A DNA stretch of 64,000 nucleotides from Lepeophtheirus salmonis. Taxonomy: Eukaryota > Arthropoda > Copepoda > Siphonostomatoida > Caligidae. Within the stretch, counting starts at the first letter, position 1. Each line of letters opens with the position of its first letter. Positions 34,200-45,400 of the stretch are shown here, in pieces. The stretch lies in NCBI RefSeq assembly GCF_016086655.4, contig NC_052134.2, positions 13,330,001-13,394,000 on the forward strand. The letters are read 5' to 3'. Under the pieces are notes generated by a model, which ran no database searches, was not told where the DNA came from, and saw only the letters and a program-made list of their open reading frames with translations. The translations under genes and the position numbers were made by a program.

Positions 34200-34590
34200 T
34201 CATTTTTGACTTCTTTCAAAACGCTTCATCCGAGCCATTCTGACCGTAACGGAACTTCAGGAAAACCATCCCCAGATCCTTATGGTTGATTTGGTAGATC
34301 GAACCCCCTGACATATTGATCTTCTTTGCCATTTTAGCCATTGAATTGTAGGGTTTACAGTAAATGTTTGCTTCAATTTTCCGGATATTTTCTGGATTGG
34401 CAGCATACCTTGGGCGTCCACTTCTTGGCTTTTTATCAATATTTATAGTCCCTCAAATCTTCTCGAAGCTTTATTTGACAGAATTTAGTCTAATCGAAGA
34501 TATCAAAATCCGTAATATTTGGTGCAGTGATTTACCAGGACGACAAAGAATTTCTACTGTTTTTCTTATATGATGTATCTCTACTAATAA
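34200..34590 (-). pseudogene. Tc1/maT-like transposase DNA-binding domain relic
   Basis: The minus strand reads VEILCRPGKSLHQI, then KKPRSGRPRYAANPENIRKI, KPYNSMAKMAKKINMSGGSI and YQINHKDLG. A GRPR AT-hook-like link followed by a second helix-turn-helix (P..S...LAK...VS..SI...I..DLG) is the N-terminal half of this family. The catalytic part is missing and two stops lie upstream. Confidence 0.65.
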
Positions 34591-34683
34591 AAATAACTTT
34601 AATCCATTTGTTTCATAGTAGAAGATTGCAATTGAACACAGATTGCGGTACAATTAATAAAATTGCAGATAGCAAGGTTAATA

Positions 34684-34935
34684 TTCATACAAAGTTATGC
34701 AATCATGTTATTGGGCTTGTAAGAATTTTCAATTTAATGCACCATGCCGGCTCCTGGGAAGGACAGACACATTTTGACGTCATAGAGTATAACAATGGTA
34801 CTCCAACAGCAAGAGTCAAGGGAAGTGATATATAGCTACTCCTAGTAATAGTTATACTCTTTGACGTCCCTAATAAACATCGTGGTGGAAGTAAAACATC
34901 GGTTGGGAAAGCTTTATGGTAGAACCTTGTATTTC
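34684..34935 (-). repeat. MITE family copy B, both ends and TA duplication
   Basis: The right end reads ACCTTGTATTTC followed by TA; the left end reads TA then TTCATACAAAGTTATGC. Reverse-complemented, its sequence aligns end to end with the copy at 55837-56033: ACCATAAAGC / ACCATAACGC, GACTTCCACTACG / TACTTCCACCACG, GGAGTCGGTATGATACATCAAATTG / GGAGCCGGCATGGTGCATTAAATTG. 252 bp. Confidence 0.78.
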
Positions 34936-34949
34936 TATTTACCTTGACA

Positions 34950-37900
34950 GAAAGGATACATTGCTGCCAAAATATTCCGCACCAAATCTCACAGGCTTAA
35001 TACTTTTGGAAAATCCTGTGTATATAGGTTCTTGGAAAATTTTCAAAAATTTTTGTCGAATGGATAATTTGGCAAACGAAATAAAGTAATAAAAGTTTTT
35101 ATGATTATTAATGTTGCAATACTATGTAATTATGATTTCCATTCATGACATTAAGTGTTCATCAATTAATAATGAATTGAGTGATCATTTCATTATGAAA
35201 ATGCTACAAAAGTTGACTTGAATCAAGGCTATACCTCACTTATACAAAAATTTAGAGTGAATAGTTGTGTTTGGTATAGATGTTTGAATTTATTGGTTGA
35301 TTATATATTTCTTATTGATTTTCAAAGGGACTTTTTCTCCTTCTATAGTGTAAGTTTATCGTCCTATGACAAACCTATCTTGATATGAAATCAGAGAAGA
35401 TAATTAATTAATGATCACTTAAACATTGCTATTCGTAGCAAATAACTTAACATTTTTTATTTTAAAATTAGAGTATCATGAATGGAAATAATAGTTACAT
35501 TGCTTTGCAGAATTAATCCTCGAAAAATCCTTTTTTCAGCAAAGTTTCTGCATGGCAATTGGTCACTCAGTTAAATGATATTTCGCATAGTTGCGTTCGG
35601 CAAAAATGTTTTCCGTAAAGTATCCTAGAAACATTATATCATTATATAATCTTATTTCCATAGTGTAGATAAAAATTATGTATTGGAATGGAAAGAATAA
35701 AATATTTGTCTCCAATTATCCTACTTTTTTTTATAATTTTTCAAATTTCATAAATTTATTGGTATTTTCGGTACATATGACGACTGAAAATAAATATTGC
35801 TTTATACGTATCATTGGCATCAAGTAGTATTCAATGCGGATGTTGAGTCATTTTTTATTTTGAAAGCTGTTGGATGAAGTTTCATCAAGACTTATTAGAA
35901 ATTTGTTTATTTTATGTATGTTGTAAAAATATTAACTTTGAGACCCCAAAAATTCAAAATATTACGTTATTTAAAATGCTCTATATATAAGGACAATTAT
36001 GAAAGTTTATAATTCACGCAATTCGTGCAACATATATGATTCACGAAACCTACTTTTATTTAAAAATAATATTTGATTTCTACGAAGGGGTGATCACGTT
36101 GTCGGGGACATACAAAAAGTTTAGTAGTCCGTGGATCATATTATATAAATTATAACCCATGTTTTAATTAAGAAAATGTTAAGACGAGACGAAATCATTA
36201 AGTAATGAAATTTTTTTACATGACGAAGACGAAAATCTTACAAAAATCATGAGATGAAGACGAAACTGACTTAGATTATACTCTGACGAAGACGATTTCG
36301 TTACTTTCAAAAATCCTTAAATTTACATTAACTACCATACGTGTCTGTTGATGGAAAAATCCCTAAAAAGTCAGAGGTTATATTATTAAGAAATTTAAGC
36401 ACTCTATGCCTTATTATGATAAATTATAAAATATGAATATGAAAATATGAAGTATTTCAGTATCAAAGTAACTTCTAAATATATCCTTGTGCTTTCCTCT
36501 TATGTCGTTTGAGGTTCGTAGTGTTTTGCCAATTATCTTGAATCCATATTGTTGATCATTATTTCCAATGAGGCGTTCACATATATTTTCAGATTCATTG
36601 CAAGACAAATGAGTCGATAAATCTACTCTTCACCTTTTAGAGCTCAATTCTTCAAAGTTATTCATAAAACTAAATGATGTTTCAATTTTTTTCCTAAATG
36701 ATAATTACAGGCGAATACTAATTCAAATTTAGTGGTTCTCTCATCCTGCTGAAAGTAAGTATCACCCAATTAGATCTTATACTAGATGAGTTACGTTATG
36801 TTATAACTACATGCTTTTCAGATAAAGTTCTTATTTTAAAATGGTTAAAATAGTCGAAAATGCAAAATGCAATTTCTTACTAGTGCAAATTCTGACCTCC
36901 TGTTGGTATTTAGTTAACTATATATGGGAATTTGATAGGTTTTTACAAATGGATGACATCATAACTACTTAGTTATCAGTGATAGGTCACGAGTAAAACT
37001 CGTCATAAAGTGCTTGTCATTATAGAATGCCAAATTATACCAAAAATTCTGCAAGAAAAGTCGGCTCGTCAATCTAAATCCTTAAAATTTTCCTACTGAT
37101 GTCCACAGATTTCCCACTCTAATATGAAATGACTAATATTTGAGATTATAAAATGTGCAACCCTTTTTTCCAAAAAAAAAAAAAAAATAATAATAATAAG
37201 TAGTGCCTTTTCTTAATAGAGCGTTTTTGGGAGGGCTATAAACAACCAAGTTTTATAAGAATAAAACACCTTTTTAATTAATGTAAAGGAAAATAGTAAG
37301 CTATTGGAGAGCAAAATCAAACCAAAAAATAAAAGGACTTCAACCTTACTGTCTATCAAAATATATACTTATATTGCCTACGACCTTCGATAAATATTAC
37401 TATTTTTATAGAGCGTTTTTAAGTGACGTCACAACTATTTAGGAAAATAGTGAATTGTTAAATGTCAAAATAAGAACAATAAATAGAATGACTCAATTTT
37501 TACGTTCTATCAAAATTATCGCTCAATTGCATTATTTCACTATATATATGACCCTAAAATGAATTAAAAATATGTTAGTACATCGCATTAGTACAAAATG
37601 AAGATCTTGGAATACCCGCAGGTTGAATCCAACAATTATTATTGTTATTTAAGCCATAGAACACCAAAGTGGCCATTAATACTTTCAATCACTAAACGTT
37701 TGGCCTTAAAAGCATTTAAGAAAATATCCAGTTTTAAGTGTATAGCTACTACGATTCAGTGCCATATTTTGACATGAAAGAACTATATAGATAAAAATCA
37801 AGGAAAATAACAAATTGATACAAACATTCAGTATTTGAAAAATGAATTATTTATTACTTTATCTTGATTAAAATAATAAAAAAAAGTATATATCCACTAA

Positions 37901-39150
37901 AAAATCAATTAAAAATGAAGGACCTTACATGGAAGTGAATATCACAGGCACTTATTTACGACATCGCTATAAAATGAGTAATATTTATCGAATGATGTTT
38001 TTTTATTCTTAGAAACTGATGCTTTATTTTATTTAAAAAAATAATTTTCCTTGTAAATTGGCCAATATTTCTGTCATGTTTAAAATAGCCTTTTTTTTAA
38101 AGATAAAGACTGATTTTTATGCTGAAAGACTATCCCATCTTTCGATTCAAATATATAATGATTTTTTTAGGTTAGACATTTCAATTTTTTACAGTCACTA
38201 CTATAAAAGTCCAAATTTTTAGACCGATATCCTATTTTTCGGAGCTACATACTCAAGGGAGTAGGGGATCTCACCCCCTTCCTATTGGCTACAGCAATTT
38301 AATGATCATGTGTTCATTTCAGCTGTGTAAATCGTGAGTTCAAGAAGGGAAGAGTAAATGTTTTTTGGAGGCTATGGAGGATGTAGTAATGAGTTTAGCT
38401 GTGGATTTTTCCTTTTATCTCAGACTTGGGCAACATGTGTAAAAAGAATATGTGATGGATTCATTCAAAAAAAGGCTGTAAAATAAAAATATATACACAA
38501 CCATTATTGTAATGTTGATGACATTAAAGTTTTGAGCTGTCAGAAGCAAGCACAATCATTGGAGAGTTCACCTCCTTATTTTCATACCAAGGTAAGTTAA
38601 TCCCAAAGCAAGTTTGACACGAGGAAAGTTCATCTCAATGGAAAAAAAACATATTTTTATATAATACCATCGAAGGGTGGCTCAGGTCAAGGAGGGAGCG
38701 GGAAATCATATTGACGATGGCCATTGCTATGTCTTCTTAATGCTTAGACTCCTTTGGGGTGGATCAAGGACATCTTTTTGATGTCCTTGGGGGTGGACGA
38801 GCGTTAAGGGTATTCTTTCAGACATAATAGAAGTTGAAATGTAATGTAAAAAAAAGTGTTATAAACTTCAAATAGCACATCAAAATATATGTATTGAAAA
38901 AATTTTCTATATGAGAAGTCCATCTTTTATTTTTGTAAAATGGAAATTTGCGAATAAAAGTACATAAAAACTATTTTGCGCTAATTTTGTACAGAAATAC
39001 TAGTTAATAATATTTATTTGAATTGCAAAGACACACACGAACCTTCCAATATTTTTTTCGTACTTCTAAAACATACAAAGTTATGTAGAATAATCTCTTT
39101 GAAAAGATAACCTCGATAACTTGTTCATTTTCTCAAATAATCCTACAACA
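34950..39150. other. Long AT-rich region without recognised gene
   Basis: About 4.2 kb with no frame over 65 codons that resembles a protein. A GACGAAGACGAAA-type short repeat occurs at 36183-36300. GAGCGTTTTT recurs at 37219 and 37412, the second next to a perfect CRE-like AGTGACGTCACA. None of these defines a feature with confidence. Confidence 0.45.
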
Positions 39151-39154
39151 CGCT

Positions 39155-39500
39155 ATAAGGAATTTTGATGCTTGTGAGTCATGAGTGGCATCTTTCCAAA
39201 ACTCTTTGACTCCCCCCCCAGCAGCCTTGACTATCTTTATATCTAGTGACTTCTTTTTACGAATTTGGACATAGACATGGTTGGAATTGTCTCAAAAGTG
39301 TATTTGACAGCTTTGGGGGTTAGCTTAACTGGCCTATCGCTTCAACGACGCTCCTTGAGGATGAACCCTACATTCAGGCCCTTACGAACGCAGTAGATGG
39401 TGTGACATATGACTCTGAGCTGCATGACATTGTTTGAGGTGTCATGGCCGCTGTGAGTCAAAGCTCAAATGTTCAACCTTTTTGTTTCCATCTTTATCCA
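39155..39500 (-). pseudogene. Tc1/maT-like transposase DNA-binding domain relic
   Basis: The minus strand reads METKRLNI, a stop, ALTHSGHDTSNNVMQL, VICHTIYCVRKGLNVGFILK, then RPVKLTPKAVKYTFETIPTM and SMSKFVKRSH. It matches the order of a maT-type N terminus (MEAKR.EI.AL...GHDTS.I...L......VY.V..RL), R.GRP and the second HTH (P.MSMS.FAK). No catalytic part follows. Confidence 0.65.
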
Positions 39501-39509
39501 GAAGTGAGA

Positions 39510-40425
39510 TATATTTGTTTACAATTACTTTTTTTTTGAATAATGTAAAACAATAATTTTAATATTGTGCCCCAATTTTATAATTGAAATTCTTTTTATC
39601 TCTTAAAAAGGCAGTTACGGAGGTGGTTCAAGACTTATTCACTACTTCGTAAGACTTTATATATATTCCAAAAATATCAATAATTTCTAGGATATATTTC
39701 ATGTATTTGATTATCCAATAATATTCTATAAATAGATACTTAGCCTCAATAAATTCCCCTTGTAACTGAATTAACACGTTAAACTCTGCAAAGAGAAGAA
39801 AAAGTTACATTCATAGCTTGAAAAATTTTTAATTCATATTTACGTACAGGCCAATATTTCGTAGACATTTCTGTGTCAATTATAAGTTTTACATATAAAA
39901 GTTTAGAACCTTAATATTGACCCTAATATGGCCATTTCAGATAATATATATTTATTTATCATTATTTTTTTGTAACTATCAATTTTGGCTACGCTAAATA
40001 TAATTTGGCGTACCTTCAAAAGATTAACAGTAATGATTTGAATATAGAAATGGAAGTATGCCCTTCCACACAATGAGACCTTCCTTCGAACTTTGTGACC
40101 TTTCGATGTGCTAATTATACAAATAACTCGAAAAAGTAGAGTTTCTTCTCCTTCTTTTCACTTCGGGTTCTTTCACTTGACGAACTGAAGTTATTTCCTT
40201 ATTATTAAGAGGTTGCCAGAATTGAATTTCAACTATCTTCTGTCGCTGTTTCCAATTTTGAGATAGAAAGATAAAGTATAACGTGCGGGCAAACTTATAC
40301 AGGATACCCATGATTAAGGGTGATAATTTTGGTAAGAATAGAAAAGCGTGCGAGGAGAAGGGAAGAAATACTTATGGCATCATTGATTAAATAATATACA
40401 TCTTCTTCTATCAATCATGAACGTT
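39510..40425. other. Intergenic, AT-rich
   Basis: A 66-codon minus frame (40111-40311, ending KEPEVKRRRRNSTFSSYLYN) is the only frame of note, without family match. Nothing else recognised. Confidence 0.4.
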
Positions 40426-40427
40426 AT

Positions 40428-41772
40428 CATTCCCGCCTTTATTATTCAATATTGAGATAATAATATTAGATGGGGATAGTCGATAGAGAACTGAATAAAA
40501 TGCCTAAAATAACGTCGCCTTCTGTATGGATTTCTGAAAATGGAGGCCTAAGAATTTGGAAAATACTTACCGGATGAGAAACAGATAGTCTGTCGGATTT
40601 GTCGATATAAATGTGTCTTTAGTCCCCTGTCTAGAATTACACGCCACTCAATATCCTCATCTCATAACAAGATTCATCTATAAAATCAAGTTAACGATGA
40701 ATACATAAAGTCAGACTTTAACTTTGATCTCACAACGATGCTTATTACATGTAATATACCCTTATCCATTGCTAATCATCTACGTTCGAAAAGTTTATGG
40801 AGAAAATACACGGGTAAACCTATCCCTTCCCAAGGAACCATCATTAATTAATACACCCAATGTAACTACCCCCGTTGTTGTGACCATTTAAGCAGTTGTT
40901 TTTGCCTTTTATGAGTTTTCTAAATACCATTTCTTGGAGCCTATCAACCATAGCTAAGCCTTAAGTGATAAAAAAAAGTAATATTTATTGACTAAGTAAT
41001 ATTGGAAAACCTAATTATCATACCCAACTCTTAAAGCGAAGTATGTAGTCTCAGACAAACTAGTTGCAAACCATCCAAAGCTACTACCCCCGTAATTGTG
41101 ACCATTTAAGCAGTTGTTTTTGCCCTTTACTGAGTTGTGTATCATAATTCTTGATATGTTTAGCTAAAATAGAACCATATTTTATGATTAGATTTAAAAA
41201 AAAATTGAGATAGTTCAAAATTCAGAGTTCCATTTCAAAATTAGTAAATATGTTATACTTTATACTGATAACTTGATCGTCATTTGGTGCAGATGACTCA
41301 AAACATTTTTATATGTATTTCTATAAATGACATCAGTACCAACATCCTCCATTAATTTAATAATGGTTCCTCGGGAAGGGATAGGTTTACCCGTGTATTT
41401 TTCCATAAATTTTTTGAACGTAGATGATTAGCAATGGATAAGGGTATATACATGCAATGAGCATCTTTGTGAGATCAGAGTTAAATTCTGAATTGATGTA
41501 TTCATCATTAACTTTAGATGAATATCCATGTTCTTGATATGAGAAGAGGATAATGAGTGGCGTGTAATTCTAGATAGGGGATTAAAGGCACATTTATATC
41601 GCCAAATCCGACAAACTATCTGTTTCTCATCCGGTAAGTATTTTTCAAATTCCTGGGCCACCATTTTAAGAAATACAGACAGACAGCGACGTTGTTTTAG
41701 GCATTTTATGCAGTTCTCTATCGACTATCACCATCTAATATTATATTAATATAGAATAATAAAGGCGGGAAT
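40428..41772. repeat. Large palindrome: two convergent CGBP1/hAT-like copies
   Basis: Left arm 40428-about 40850 and right arm about 41345-41772 are inverted copies of about 425 bp. Shared blocks include GGCGGGAATGATA, GATAGTCGATAGAGAACTG, ACTTACCGGATGAGAAACAG and GGGATAGGTTTACCCGTGTA. Each arm starts with ATGCCTAAAA.AACGTCGC and reads convergently into a zinc-finger-like segment. The right arm, minus strand 41664-41428, gives EKYLPDEKQIVCRIWRYKCA, NPLSRITRHSLSSSHI; the left arm reads DFNFDLTTMLITCNIPLSI and GKPIPSQGTII. This is the N-terminal pattern of hAT-derived CGBP1-like proteins (C..C..I..HL.S..H, then niPl). Both copies are frameshifted. The loop (about 490 bp) contains a direct repeat of about 52 bp at 40866-40917 and 41083-41135. 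Confidence 0.72.
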
Positions 41773-41778
41773 GATATC

Positions 41779-42011
41779 TGTGAGGATAGACATTAAGAGC
41801 TCGGCTCGTGAGCTATCGCCTCATCCCTATTTATACGACGCTCTGACGTCAGAGAACATCTCTGACGATGACTAGAACATTCTATCAGTATTCATTAGTA
41901 TTATTATTGTGTTATAAGTAAAGAGATGTACACGTGAGAAATTAGAGAATAAATACCTATCAATTACATAAGATTACGTTATATTATTTAATTGATCTTA
42001 TGGTAATCCCA
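41779..42011 (+). repeat. 5' LTR
   Basis: 233 bp, TG..CA. Contains a TATTTATA box (about 41828) and CTCTGACGTCAGAG, a 14-bp palindrome with a CRE core (about 41841). Begins six bases after the right arm of the palindrome. Confidence 0.93.
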
Positions 42012-42013
42012 TA

Positions 42014-42031
42014 TGGCGCAGTCTTAAAGGC
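42014..42031 (+). other. Primer-binding-site candidate
   Basis: TGGCGCAGTCTTAAAGGC starts two bases after the 5' LTR, the usual position and TGG start of a tRNA primer-binding site. The matching tRNA was not identified. Confidence 0.55.
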
Positions 42032-42090
42032 TTGGCCGAGGACATGATCGTAACGCTCACCAAGAAGAACCCTCCTCCCGTCCTGCAAGA

Positions 42091-42472
42091 ATGGTGAGGA
42101 AAAGCGCAAAGAAGACCGGCAACCCCAAGGCAACAGCGCACAGTGAACCTAGCACTCCACATGACGACCCCTTGTCCACTCCTCACGCTAACACTCTAAG
42201 CGACCAGGACCCTGCTGGAGTAACACGACAATTGTTCTCACTCACTCCTCAGGTCACGGCGGAAGAACTCCTCAACATGAGAGAAGAAGCCAGCATGACG
42301 CTCTGGTCAACGACCTCTTAGTAAAGCAGGAAAAGGCTTCCACCGATCTTCGTAATGAATTCCAAACAGCGCTGGTGAAGAACGCTTCCCACCTCGAGGC
42401 GCAAACAGCCTCTTGGAACAGATGAGGACTCTCCTATCTCAGAGCAGTACTGCAGATCCACAGACTTGATCC
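42091..42472 (+). pseudogene. Gypsy gag N-terminal segment, frameshifted off the main frame
   Basis: The ATG at 42091 opens MVRKSAKKTGNPKATAHSEP, which stays open to 42321. The neighbouring frame then gives DLLVKQEKASTDLRNEFQTA and NASHLEAQTASW, and the main frame picks up MRTLLSQSSTADPQT, a TGA, and MASQPTATTL. So the likely gag start is at 42091 and at least two small indels plus one stop separate it from the long frame. This is the only visible damage to the element's coding capacity, apart from possible changes a comparison with sister copies could reveal. Confidence 0.7.
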
Positions 42473-45400
42473 ATGGCCTCTCAGCCAACCGCAACGACTT
42501 TATCACCCGCTGCTGTAGTATTCTCACCCACCTGTTCAGCGGCACCTAGCGCATCGTCTACACCTCCCACTACACAACCTCCAAACACCAGCAGCCATGC
42601 GCAGACTCGAGGTAGCGCTACCATCACCTCTAACAAAACATTCCGGGTCTCTGAAATCGAAAAGCTCCCCGATACAGCAAACTTTCGACAGTTCCGTCAC
42701 TGGCGTGACAACAGGAATGCTTCATCGAGAGCTCAAAACTTCGCGTCTTTCCCTCGCGAACAACAAATATGGACCTTCCTCAGCGCTCTGGGAACACACG
42801 GCAAGCAAATCCTGGAGTACTCTTACAAGATAGACTTCGAATCCTCTGATCTCACAGTCAACATCTTAATCGAGCATCTTCATCATTACTATAGAGGAAA
42901 AAGCAGCAAAGTTGTTGCTGAAGTTAACTTCATCAAAAGGAAGCAAATACCTGGGGAGTCATTTGACAAATATTGGTTCACGTTGAAGGACATGGCGGAC
43001 GAAGCTGAACTATGCAATCATTGCCGCGACGCACAGATCGTCAGGCAAATCGTTGTTTGGATCCGTGACAACGACACAAAGGTTGCTCTTGAAGAAGAAT
43101 CCACGTTTCCAACACTAGATAGAGCAATTGCCATCTGTAGGGCCAAAGAGTCAGCTAACAGATCCTCCTCCAAGATATCCAACACCCAGATCCAACATGT
43201 CCAGACTAGACCCAGATCCAGATCATTTGGTCGATCTAAAATCTCAACCAACCGCTCCTCATCATCGAACACGGATGGATCCAAGCAATCATGCAGAAAC
43301 TGCGGCAAAATCCATTCGCCCAGTAAACAAGTATGCCCCGCAAATGGACAGAATTGCAACAGCTGCAACAAGAAAGGACATTTTGCTTCCATGTGCCGTA
43401 GCTCCAAAGTCTCTTCTGTATATGTTACGAACATAGACAAACAATCCTCAGAATCGAGATCAAACAAGTTTTGTGACCTCAGATCCATCACTGCCCACTT
43501 CTTCTCCATGAATGGAATCTCGCTGGGATCCCGCAAAAACGTGCTCCCAGACAGTGGTGCTTCAGCAAACCTTATAAGTACACAGAACGCGGAACGTCTG
43601 GGGTTCAACATAAACACTGGCAGAAAGCCTGAAGGCCAACTCACAGCTGCAAATAATCTCAGCATCAACATCATCGGCGAGATGAAGGTCAAAATAAAAT
43701 ATCATGATATCATGACACCGATAACTTTTCAAGTATCCAATGAGTACCAAGGCACACTCCTCAGTCTGGACACAAGCATTGCATTAAAAATCATACACCC
43801 TGAATTCCCAGTTCCAATTGTATCCGTCAGGAACGTCCAAATGTCCCGTCCCGTGTTCGAAGTCCTTCACGTCAACGGTGACTCGTTCGAGTCTACCCCT
43901 GCTACAACCACTTCGCATCACTCGGAAGCACCGGTTCACAAGAATCAAAACATTCCTGAAGCTGGAGAAGAAAGTATCTTCGCCACCAAGGAATCCCTTC
44001 TAAGAGAATACTCTGACGTCTTTGACGGAGAAAAACATCTCAAGGTCATGGATGGACCTCCCATGGTCATCCACCTCAAGCCCAACGCAACTCCTTTCAA
44101 AGTTAGAGGTCCCAGACCTATCCCTCTACCTCTTCGTGAGCGGGTCAAAAAGATGCTCGATGATCTAGAGTCCCGAGGAGTAATTCAAAAGATTTCTAAA
44201 CCTACTGAATGGGTCCACCCTATGTCAGTTGTTGCCAAGGGAGAAAAACTGAGGCTCACTGTTGATTTAAGAAAGTTAAATGAGCATGTCCGCAGGCCGG
44301 AGCACCCTATCACCTCTCCCAAAAATGCAGTGTCCAACATTCCTCCTAATGCAAAAATTTTTACAACTCTCGACGCCACCTCTGGATATCACCAGATCCC
44401 ACTTCATCCATCAAGTCAAGATATCACTACCTTCATCACCCCCTGGGGACGCTATAAACACCTTCGTGCCACCATGGGCCTCTCGTCTGCAGGAGACGAA
44501 TACAACCGCCGGGGAGATGAAGCACTCGCAGGGATAGATAACATGGAAAAGGTTGTTGATGATATCATTTTATACGATAGTTCTATGCATCTTCACGAAC
44601 AGAACGTAAGGAAACTCCTCGATCGCTGTAGAGACACTGGAATCACTCTCAATCCCAAAAAGTTCCACTATGGTCAAACAGAAGTCAAATTTGCTGGCTT
44701 CAGAGTGACAAGCCAAGGCATCCAAGCTGACCCTGAAAAAATAAAAGCCATCGCTCAATTTCCAACACCTAAGAACATCTCAGATCTCCGTTCCTTCTTA
44801 GGATTGGTCGAGCAATTAGCAGGATTTTCAGACACGGTTTCAGCAAAATTCATGCCTCTCCGTCCACTCCTCAGCCCCAAAAATCCATACATCTGGACAG
44901 AGGATCACCTCAGGGCCTTCGAAGAAGTCAAAAAGTGCTTAGTTTCTCCACCCATACTAACGACTTTTGATCCCAAAAGGGACACAATGATTCAAACGGA
45001 CGCAAGCAGGCTTAATGGCCTAGGGTATATATTACTTCAGAAGGACGAACAAGATGTCTGGAAGCTTATTGAGTGCGGTAGTCGCTTCGTCACAGAGACA
45101 GAGGCACGCTATGCCATGGTTGAGCTAGAGTTGCTCGCTGCTGTCTGGGCACTTCGTAAATGCCATAGTTATCTTTTTGGTCTACCGGAATTTACGCTAA
45201 TCACAGACCATCAGCCTCTCGTTACAATCATTAACAAAAAAACCCTTGACGCCGTAGATAATACAAGAATTCAGAGGCTCAAGAGTTATTTGACCCCTTA
45301 CGATTTCAAAACAGTTTGGAAGAGAGGCAAGGACAATCGTATGGCTGACGCACTCTCCCGATCACCTGTGGATAAGCCCACCCAAGGGGACGATGACTTC

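Noticed and set aside
36183..36300. GACGAAGACGAAA repeat as an acidic coding repeat
   Set aside because: No open frame spans it and the units are irregular.
37419..37440. CRE-like AGTGACGTCACA as a promoter element
   Set aside because: No gene within several kilobases; such sites also occur inside MITEs and LTRs here.
38340..38480. Short Gly/Cys-rich frame (MFFGGYGGCSNEF) as a small secreted peptide
   Set aside because: No signal-peptide context, no splice partners and no homology evident.
43018..43692. 224-codon minus-strand frame inside the young Gypsy
   Set aside because: Antisense shadow of gag/protease; no independent motif.
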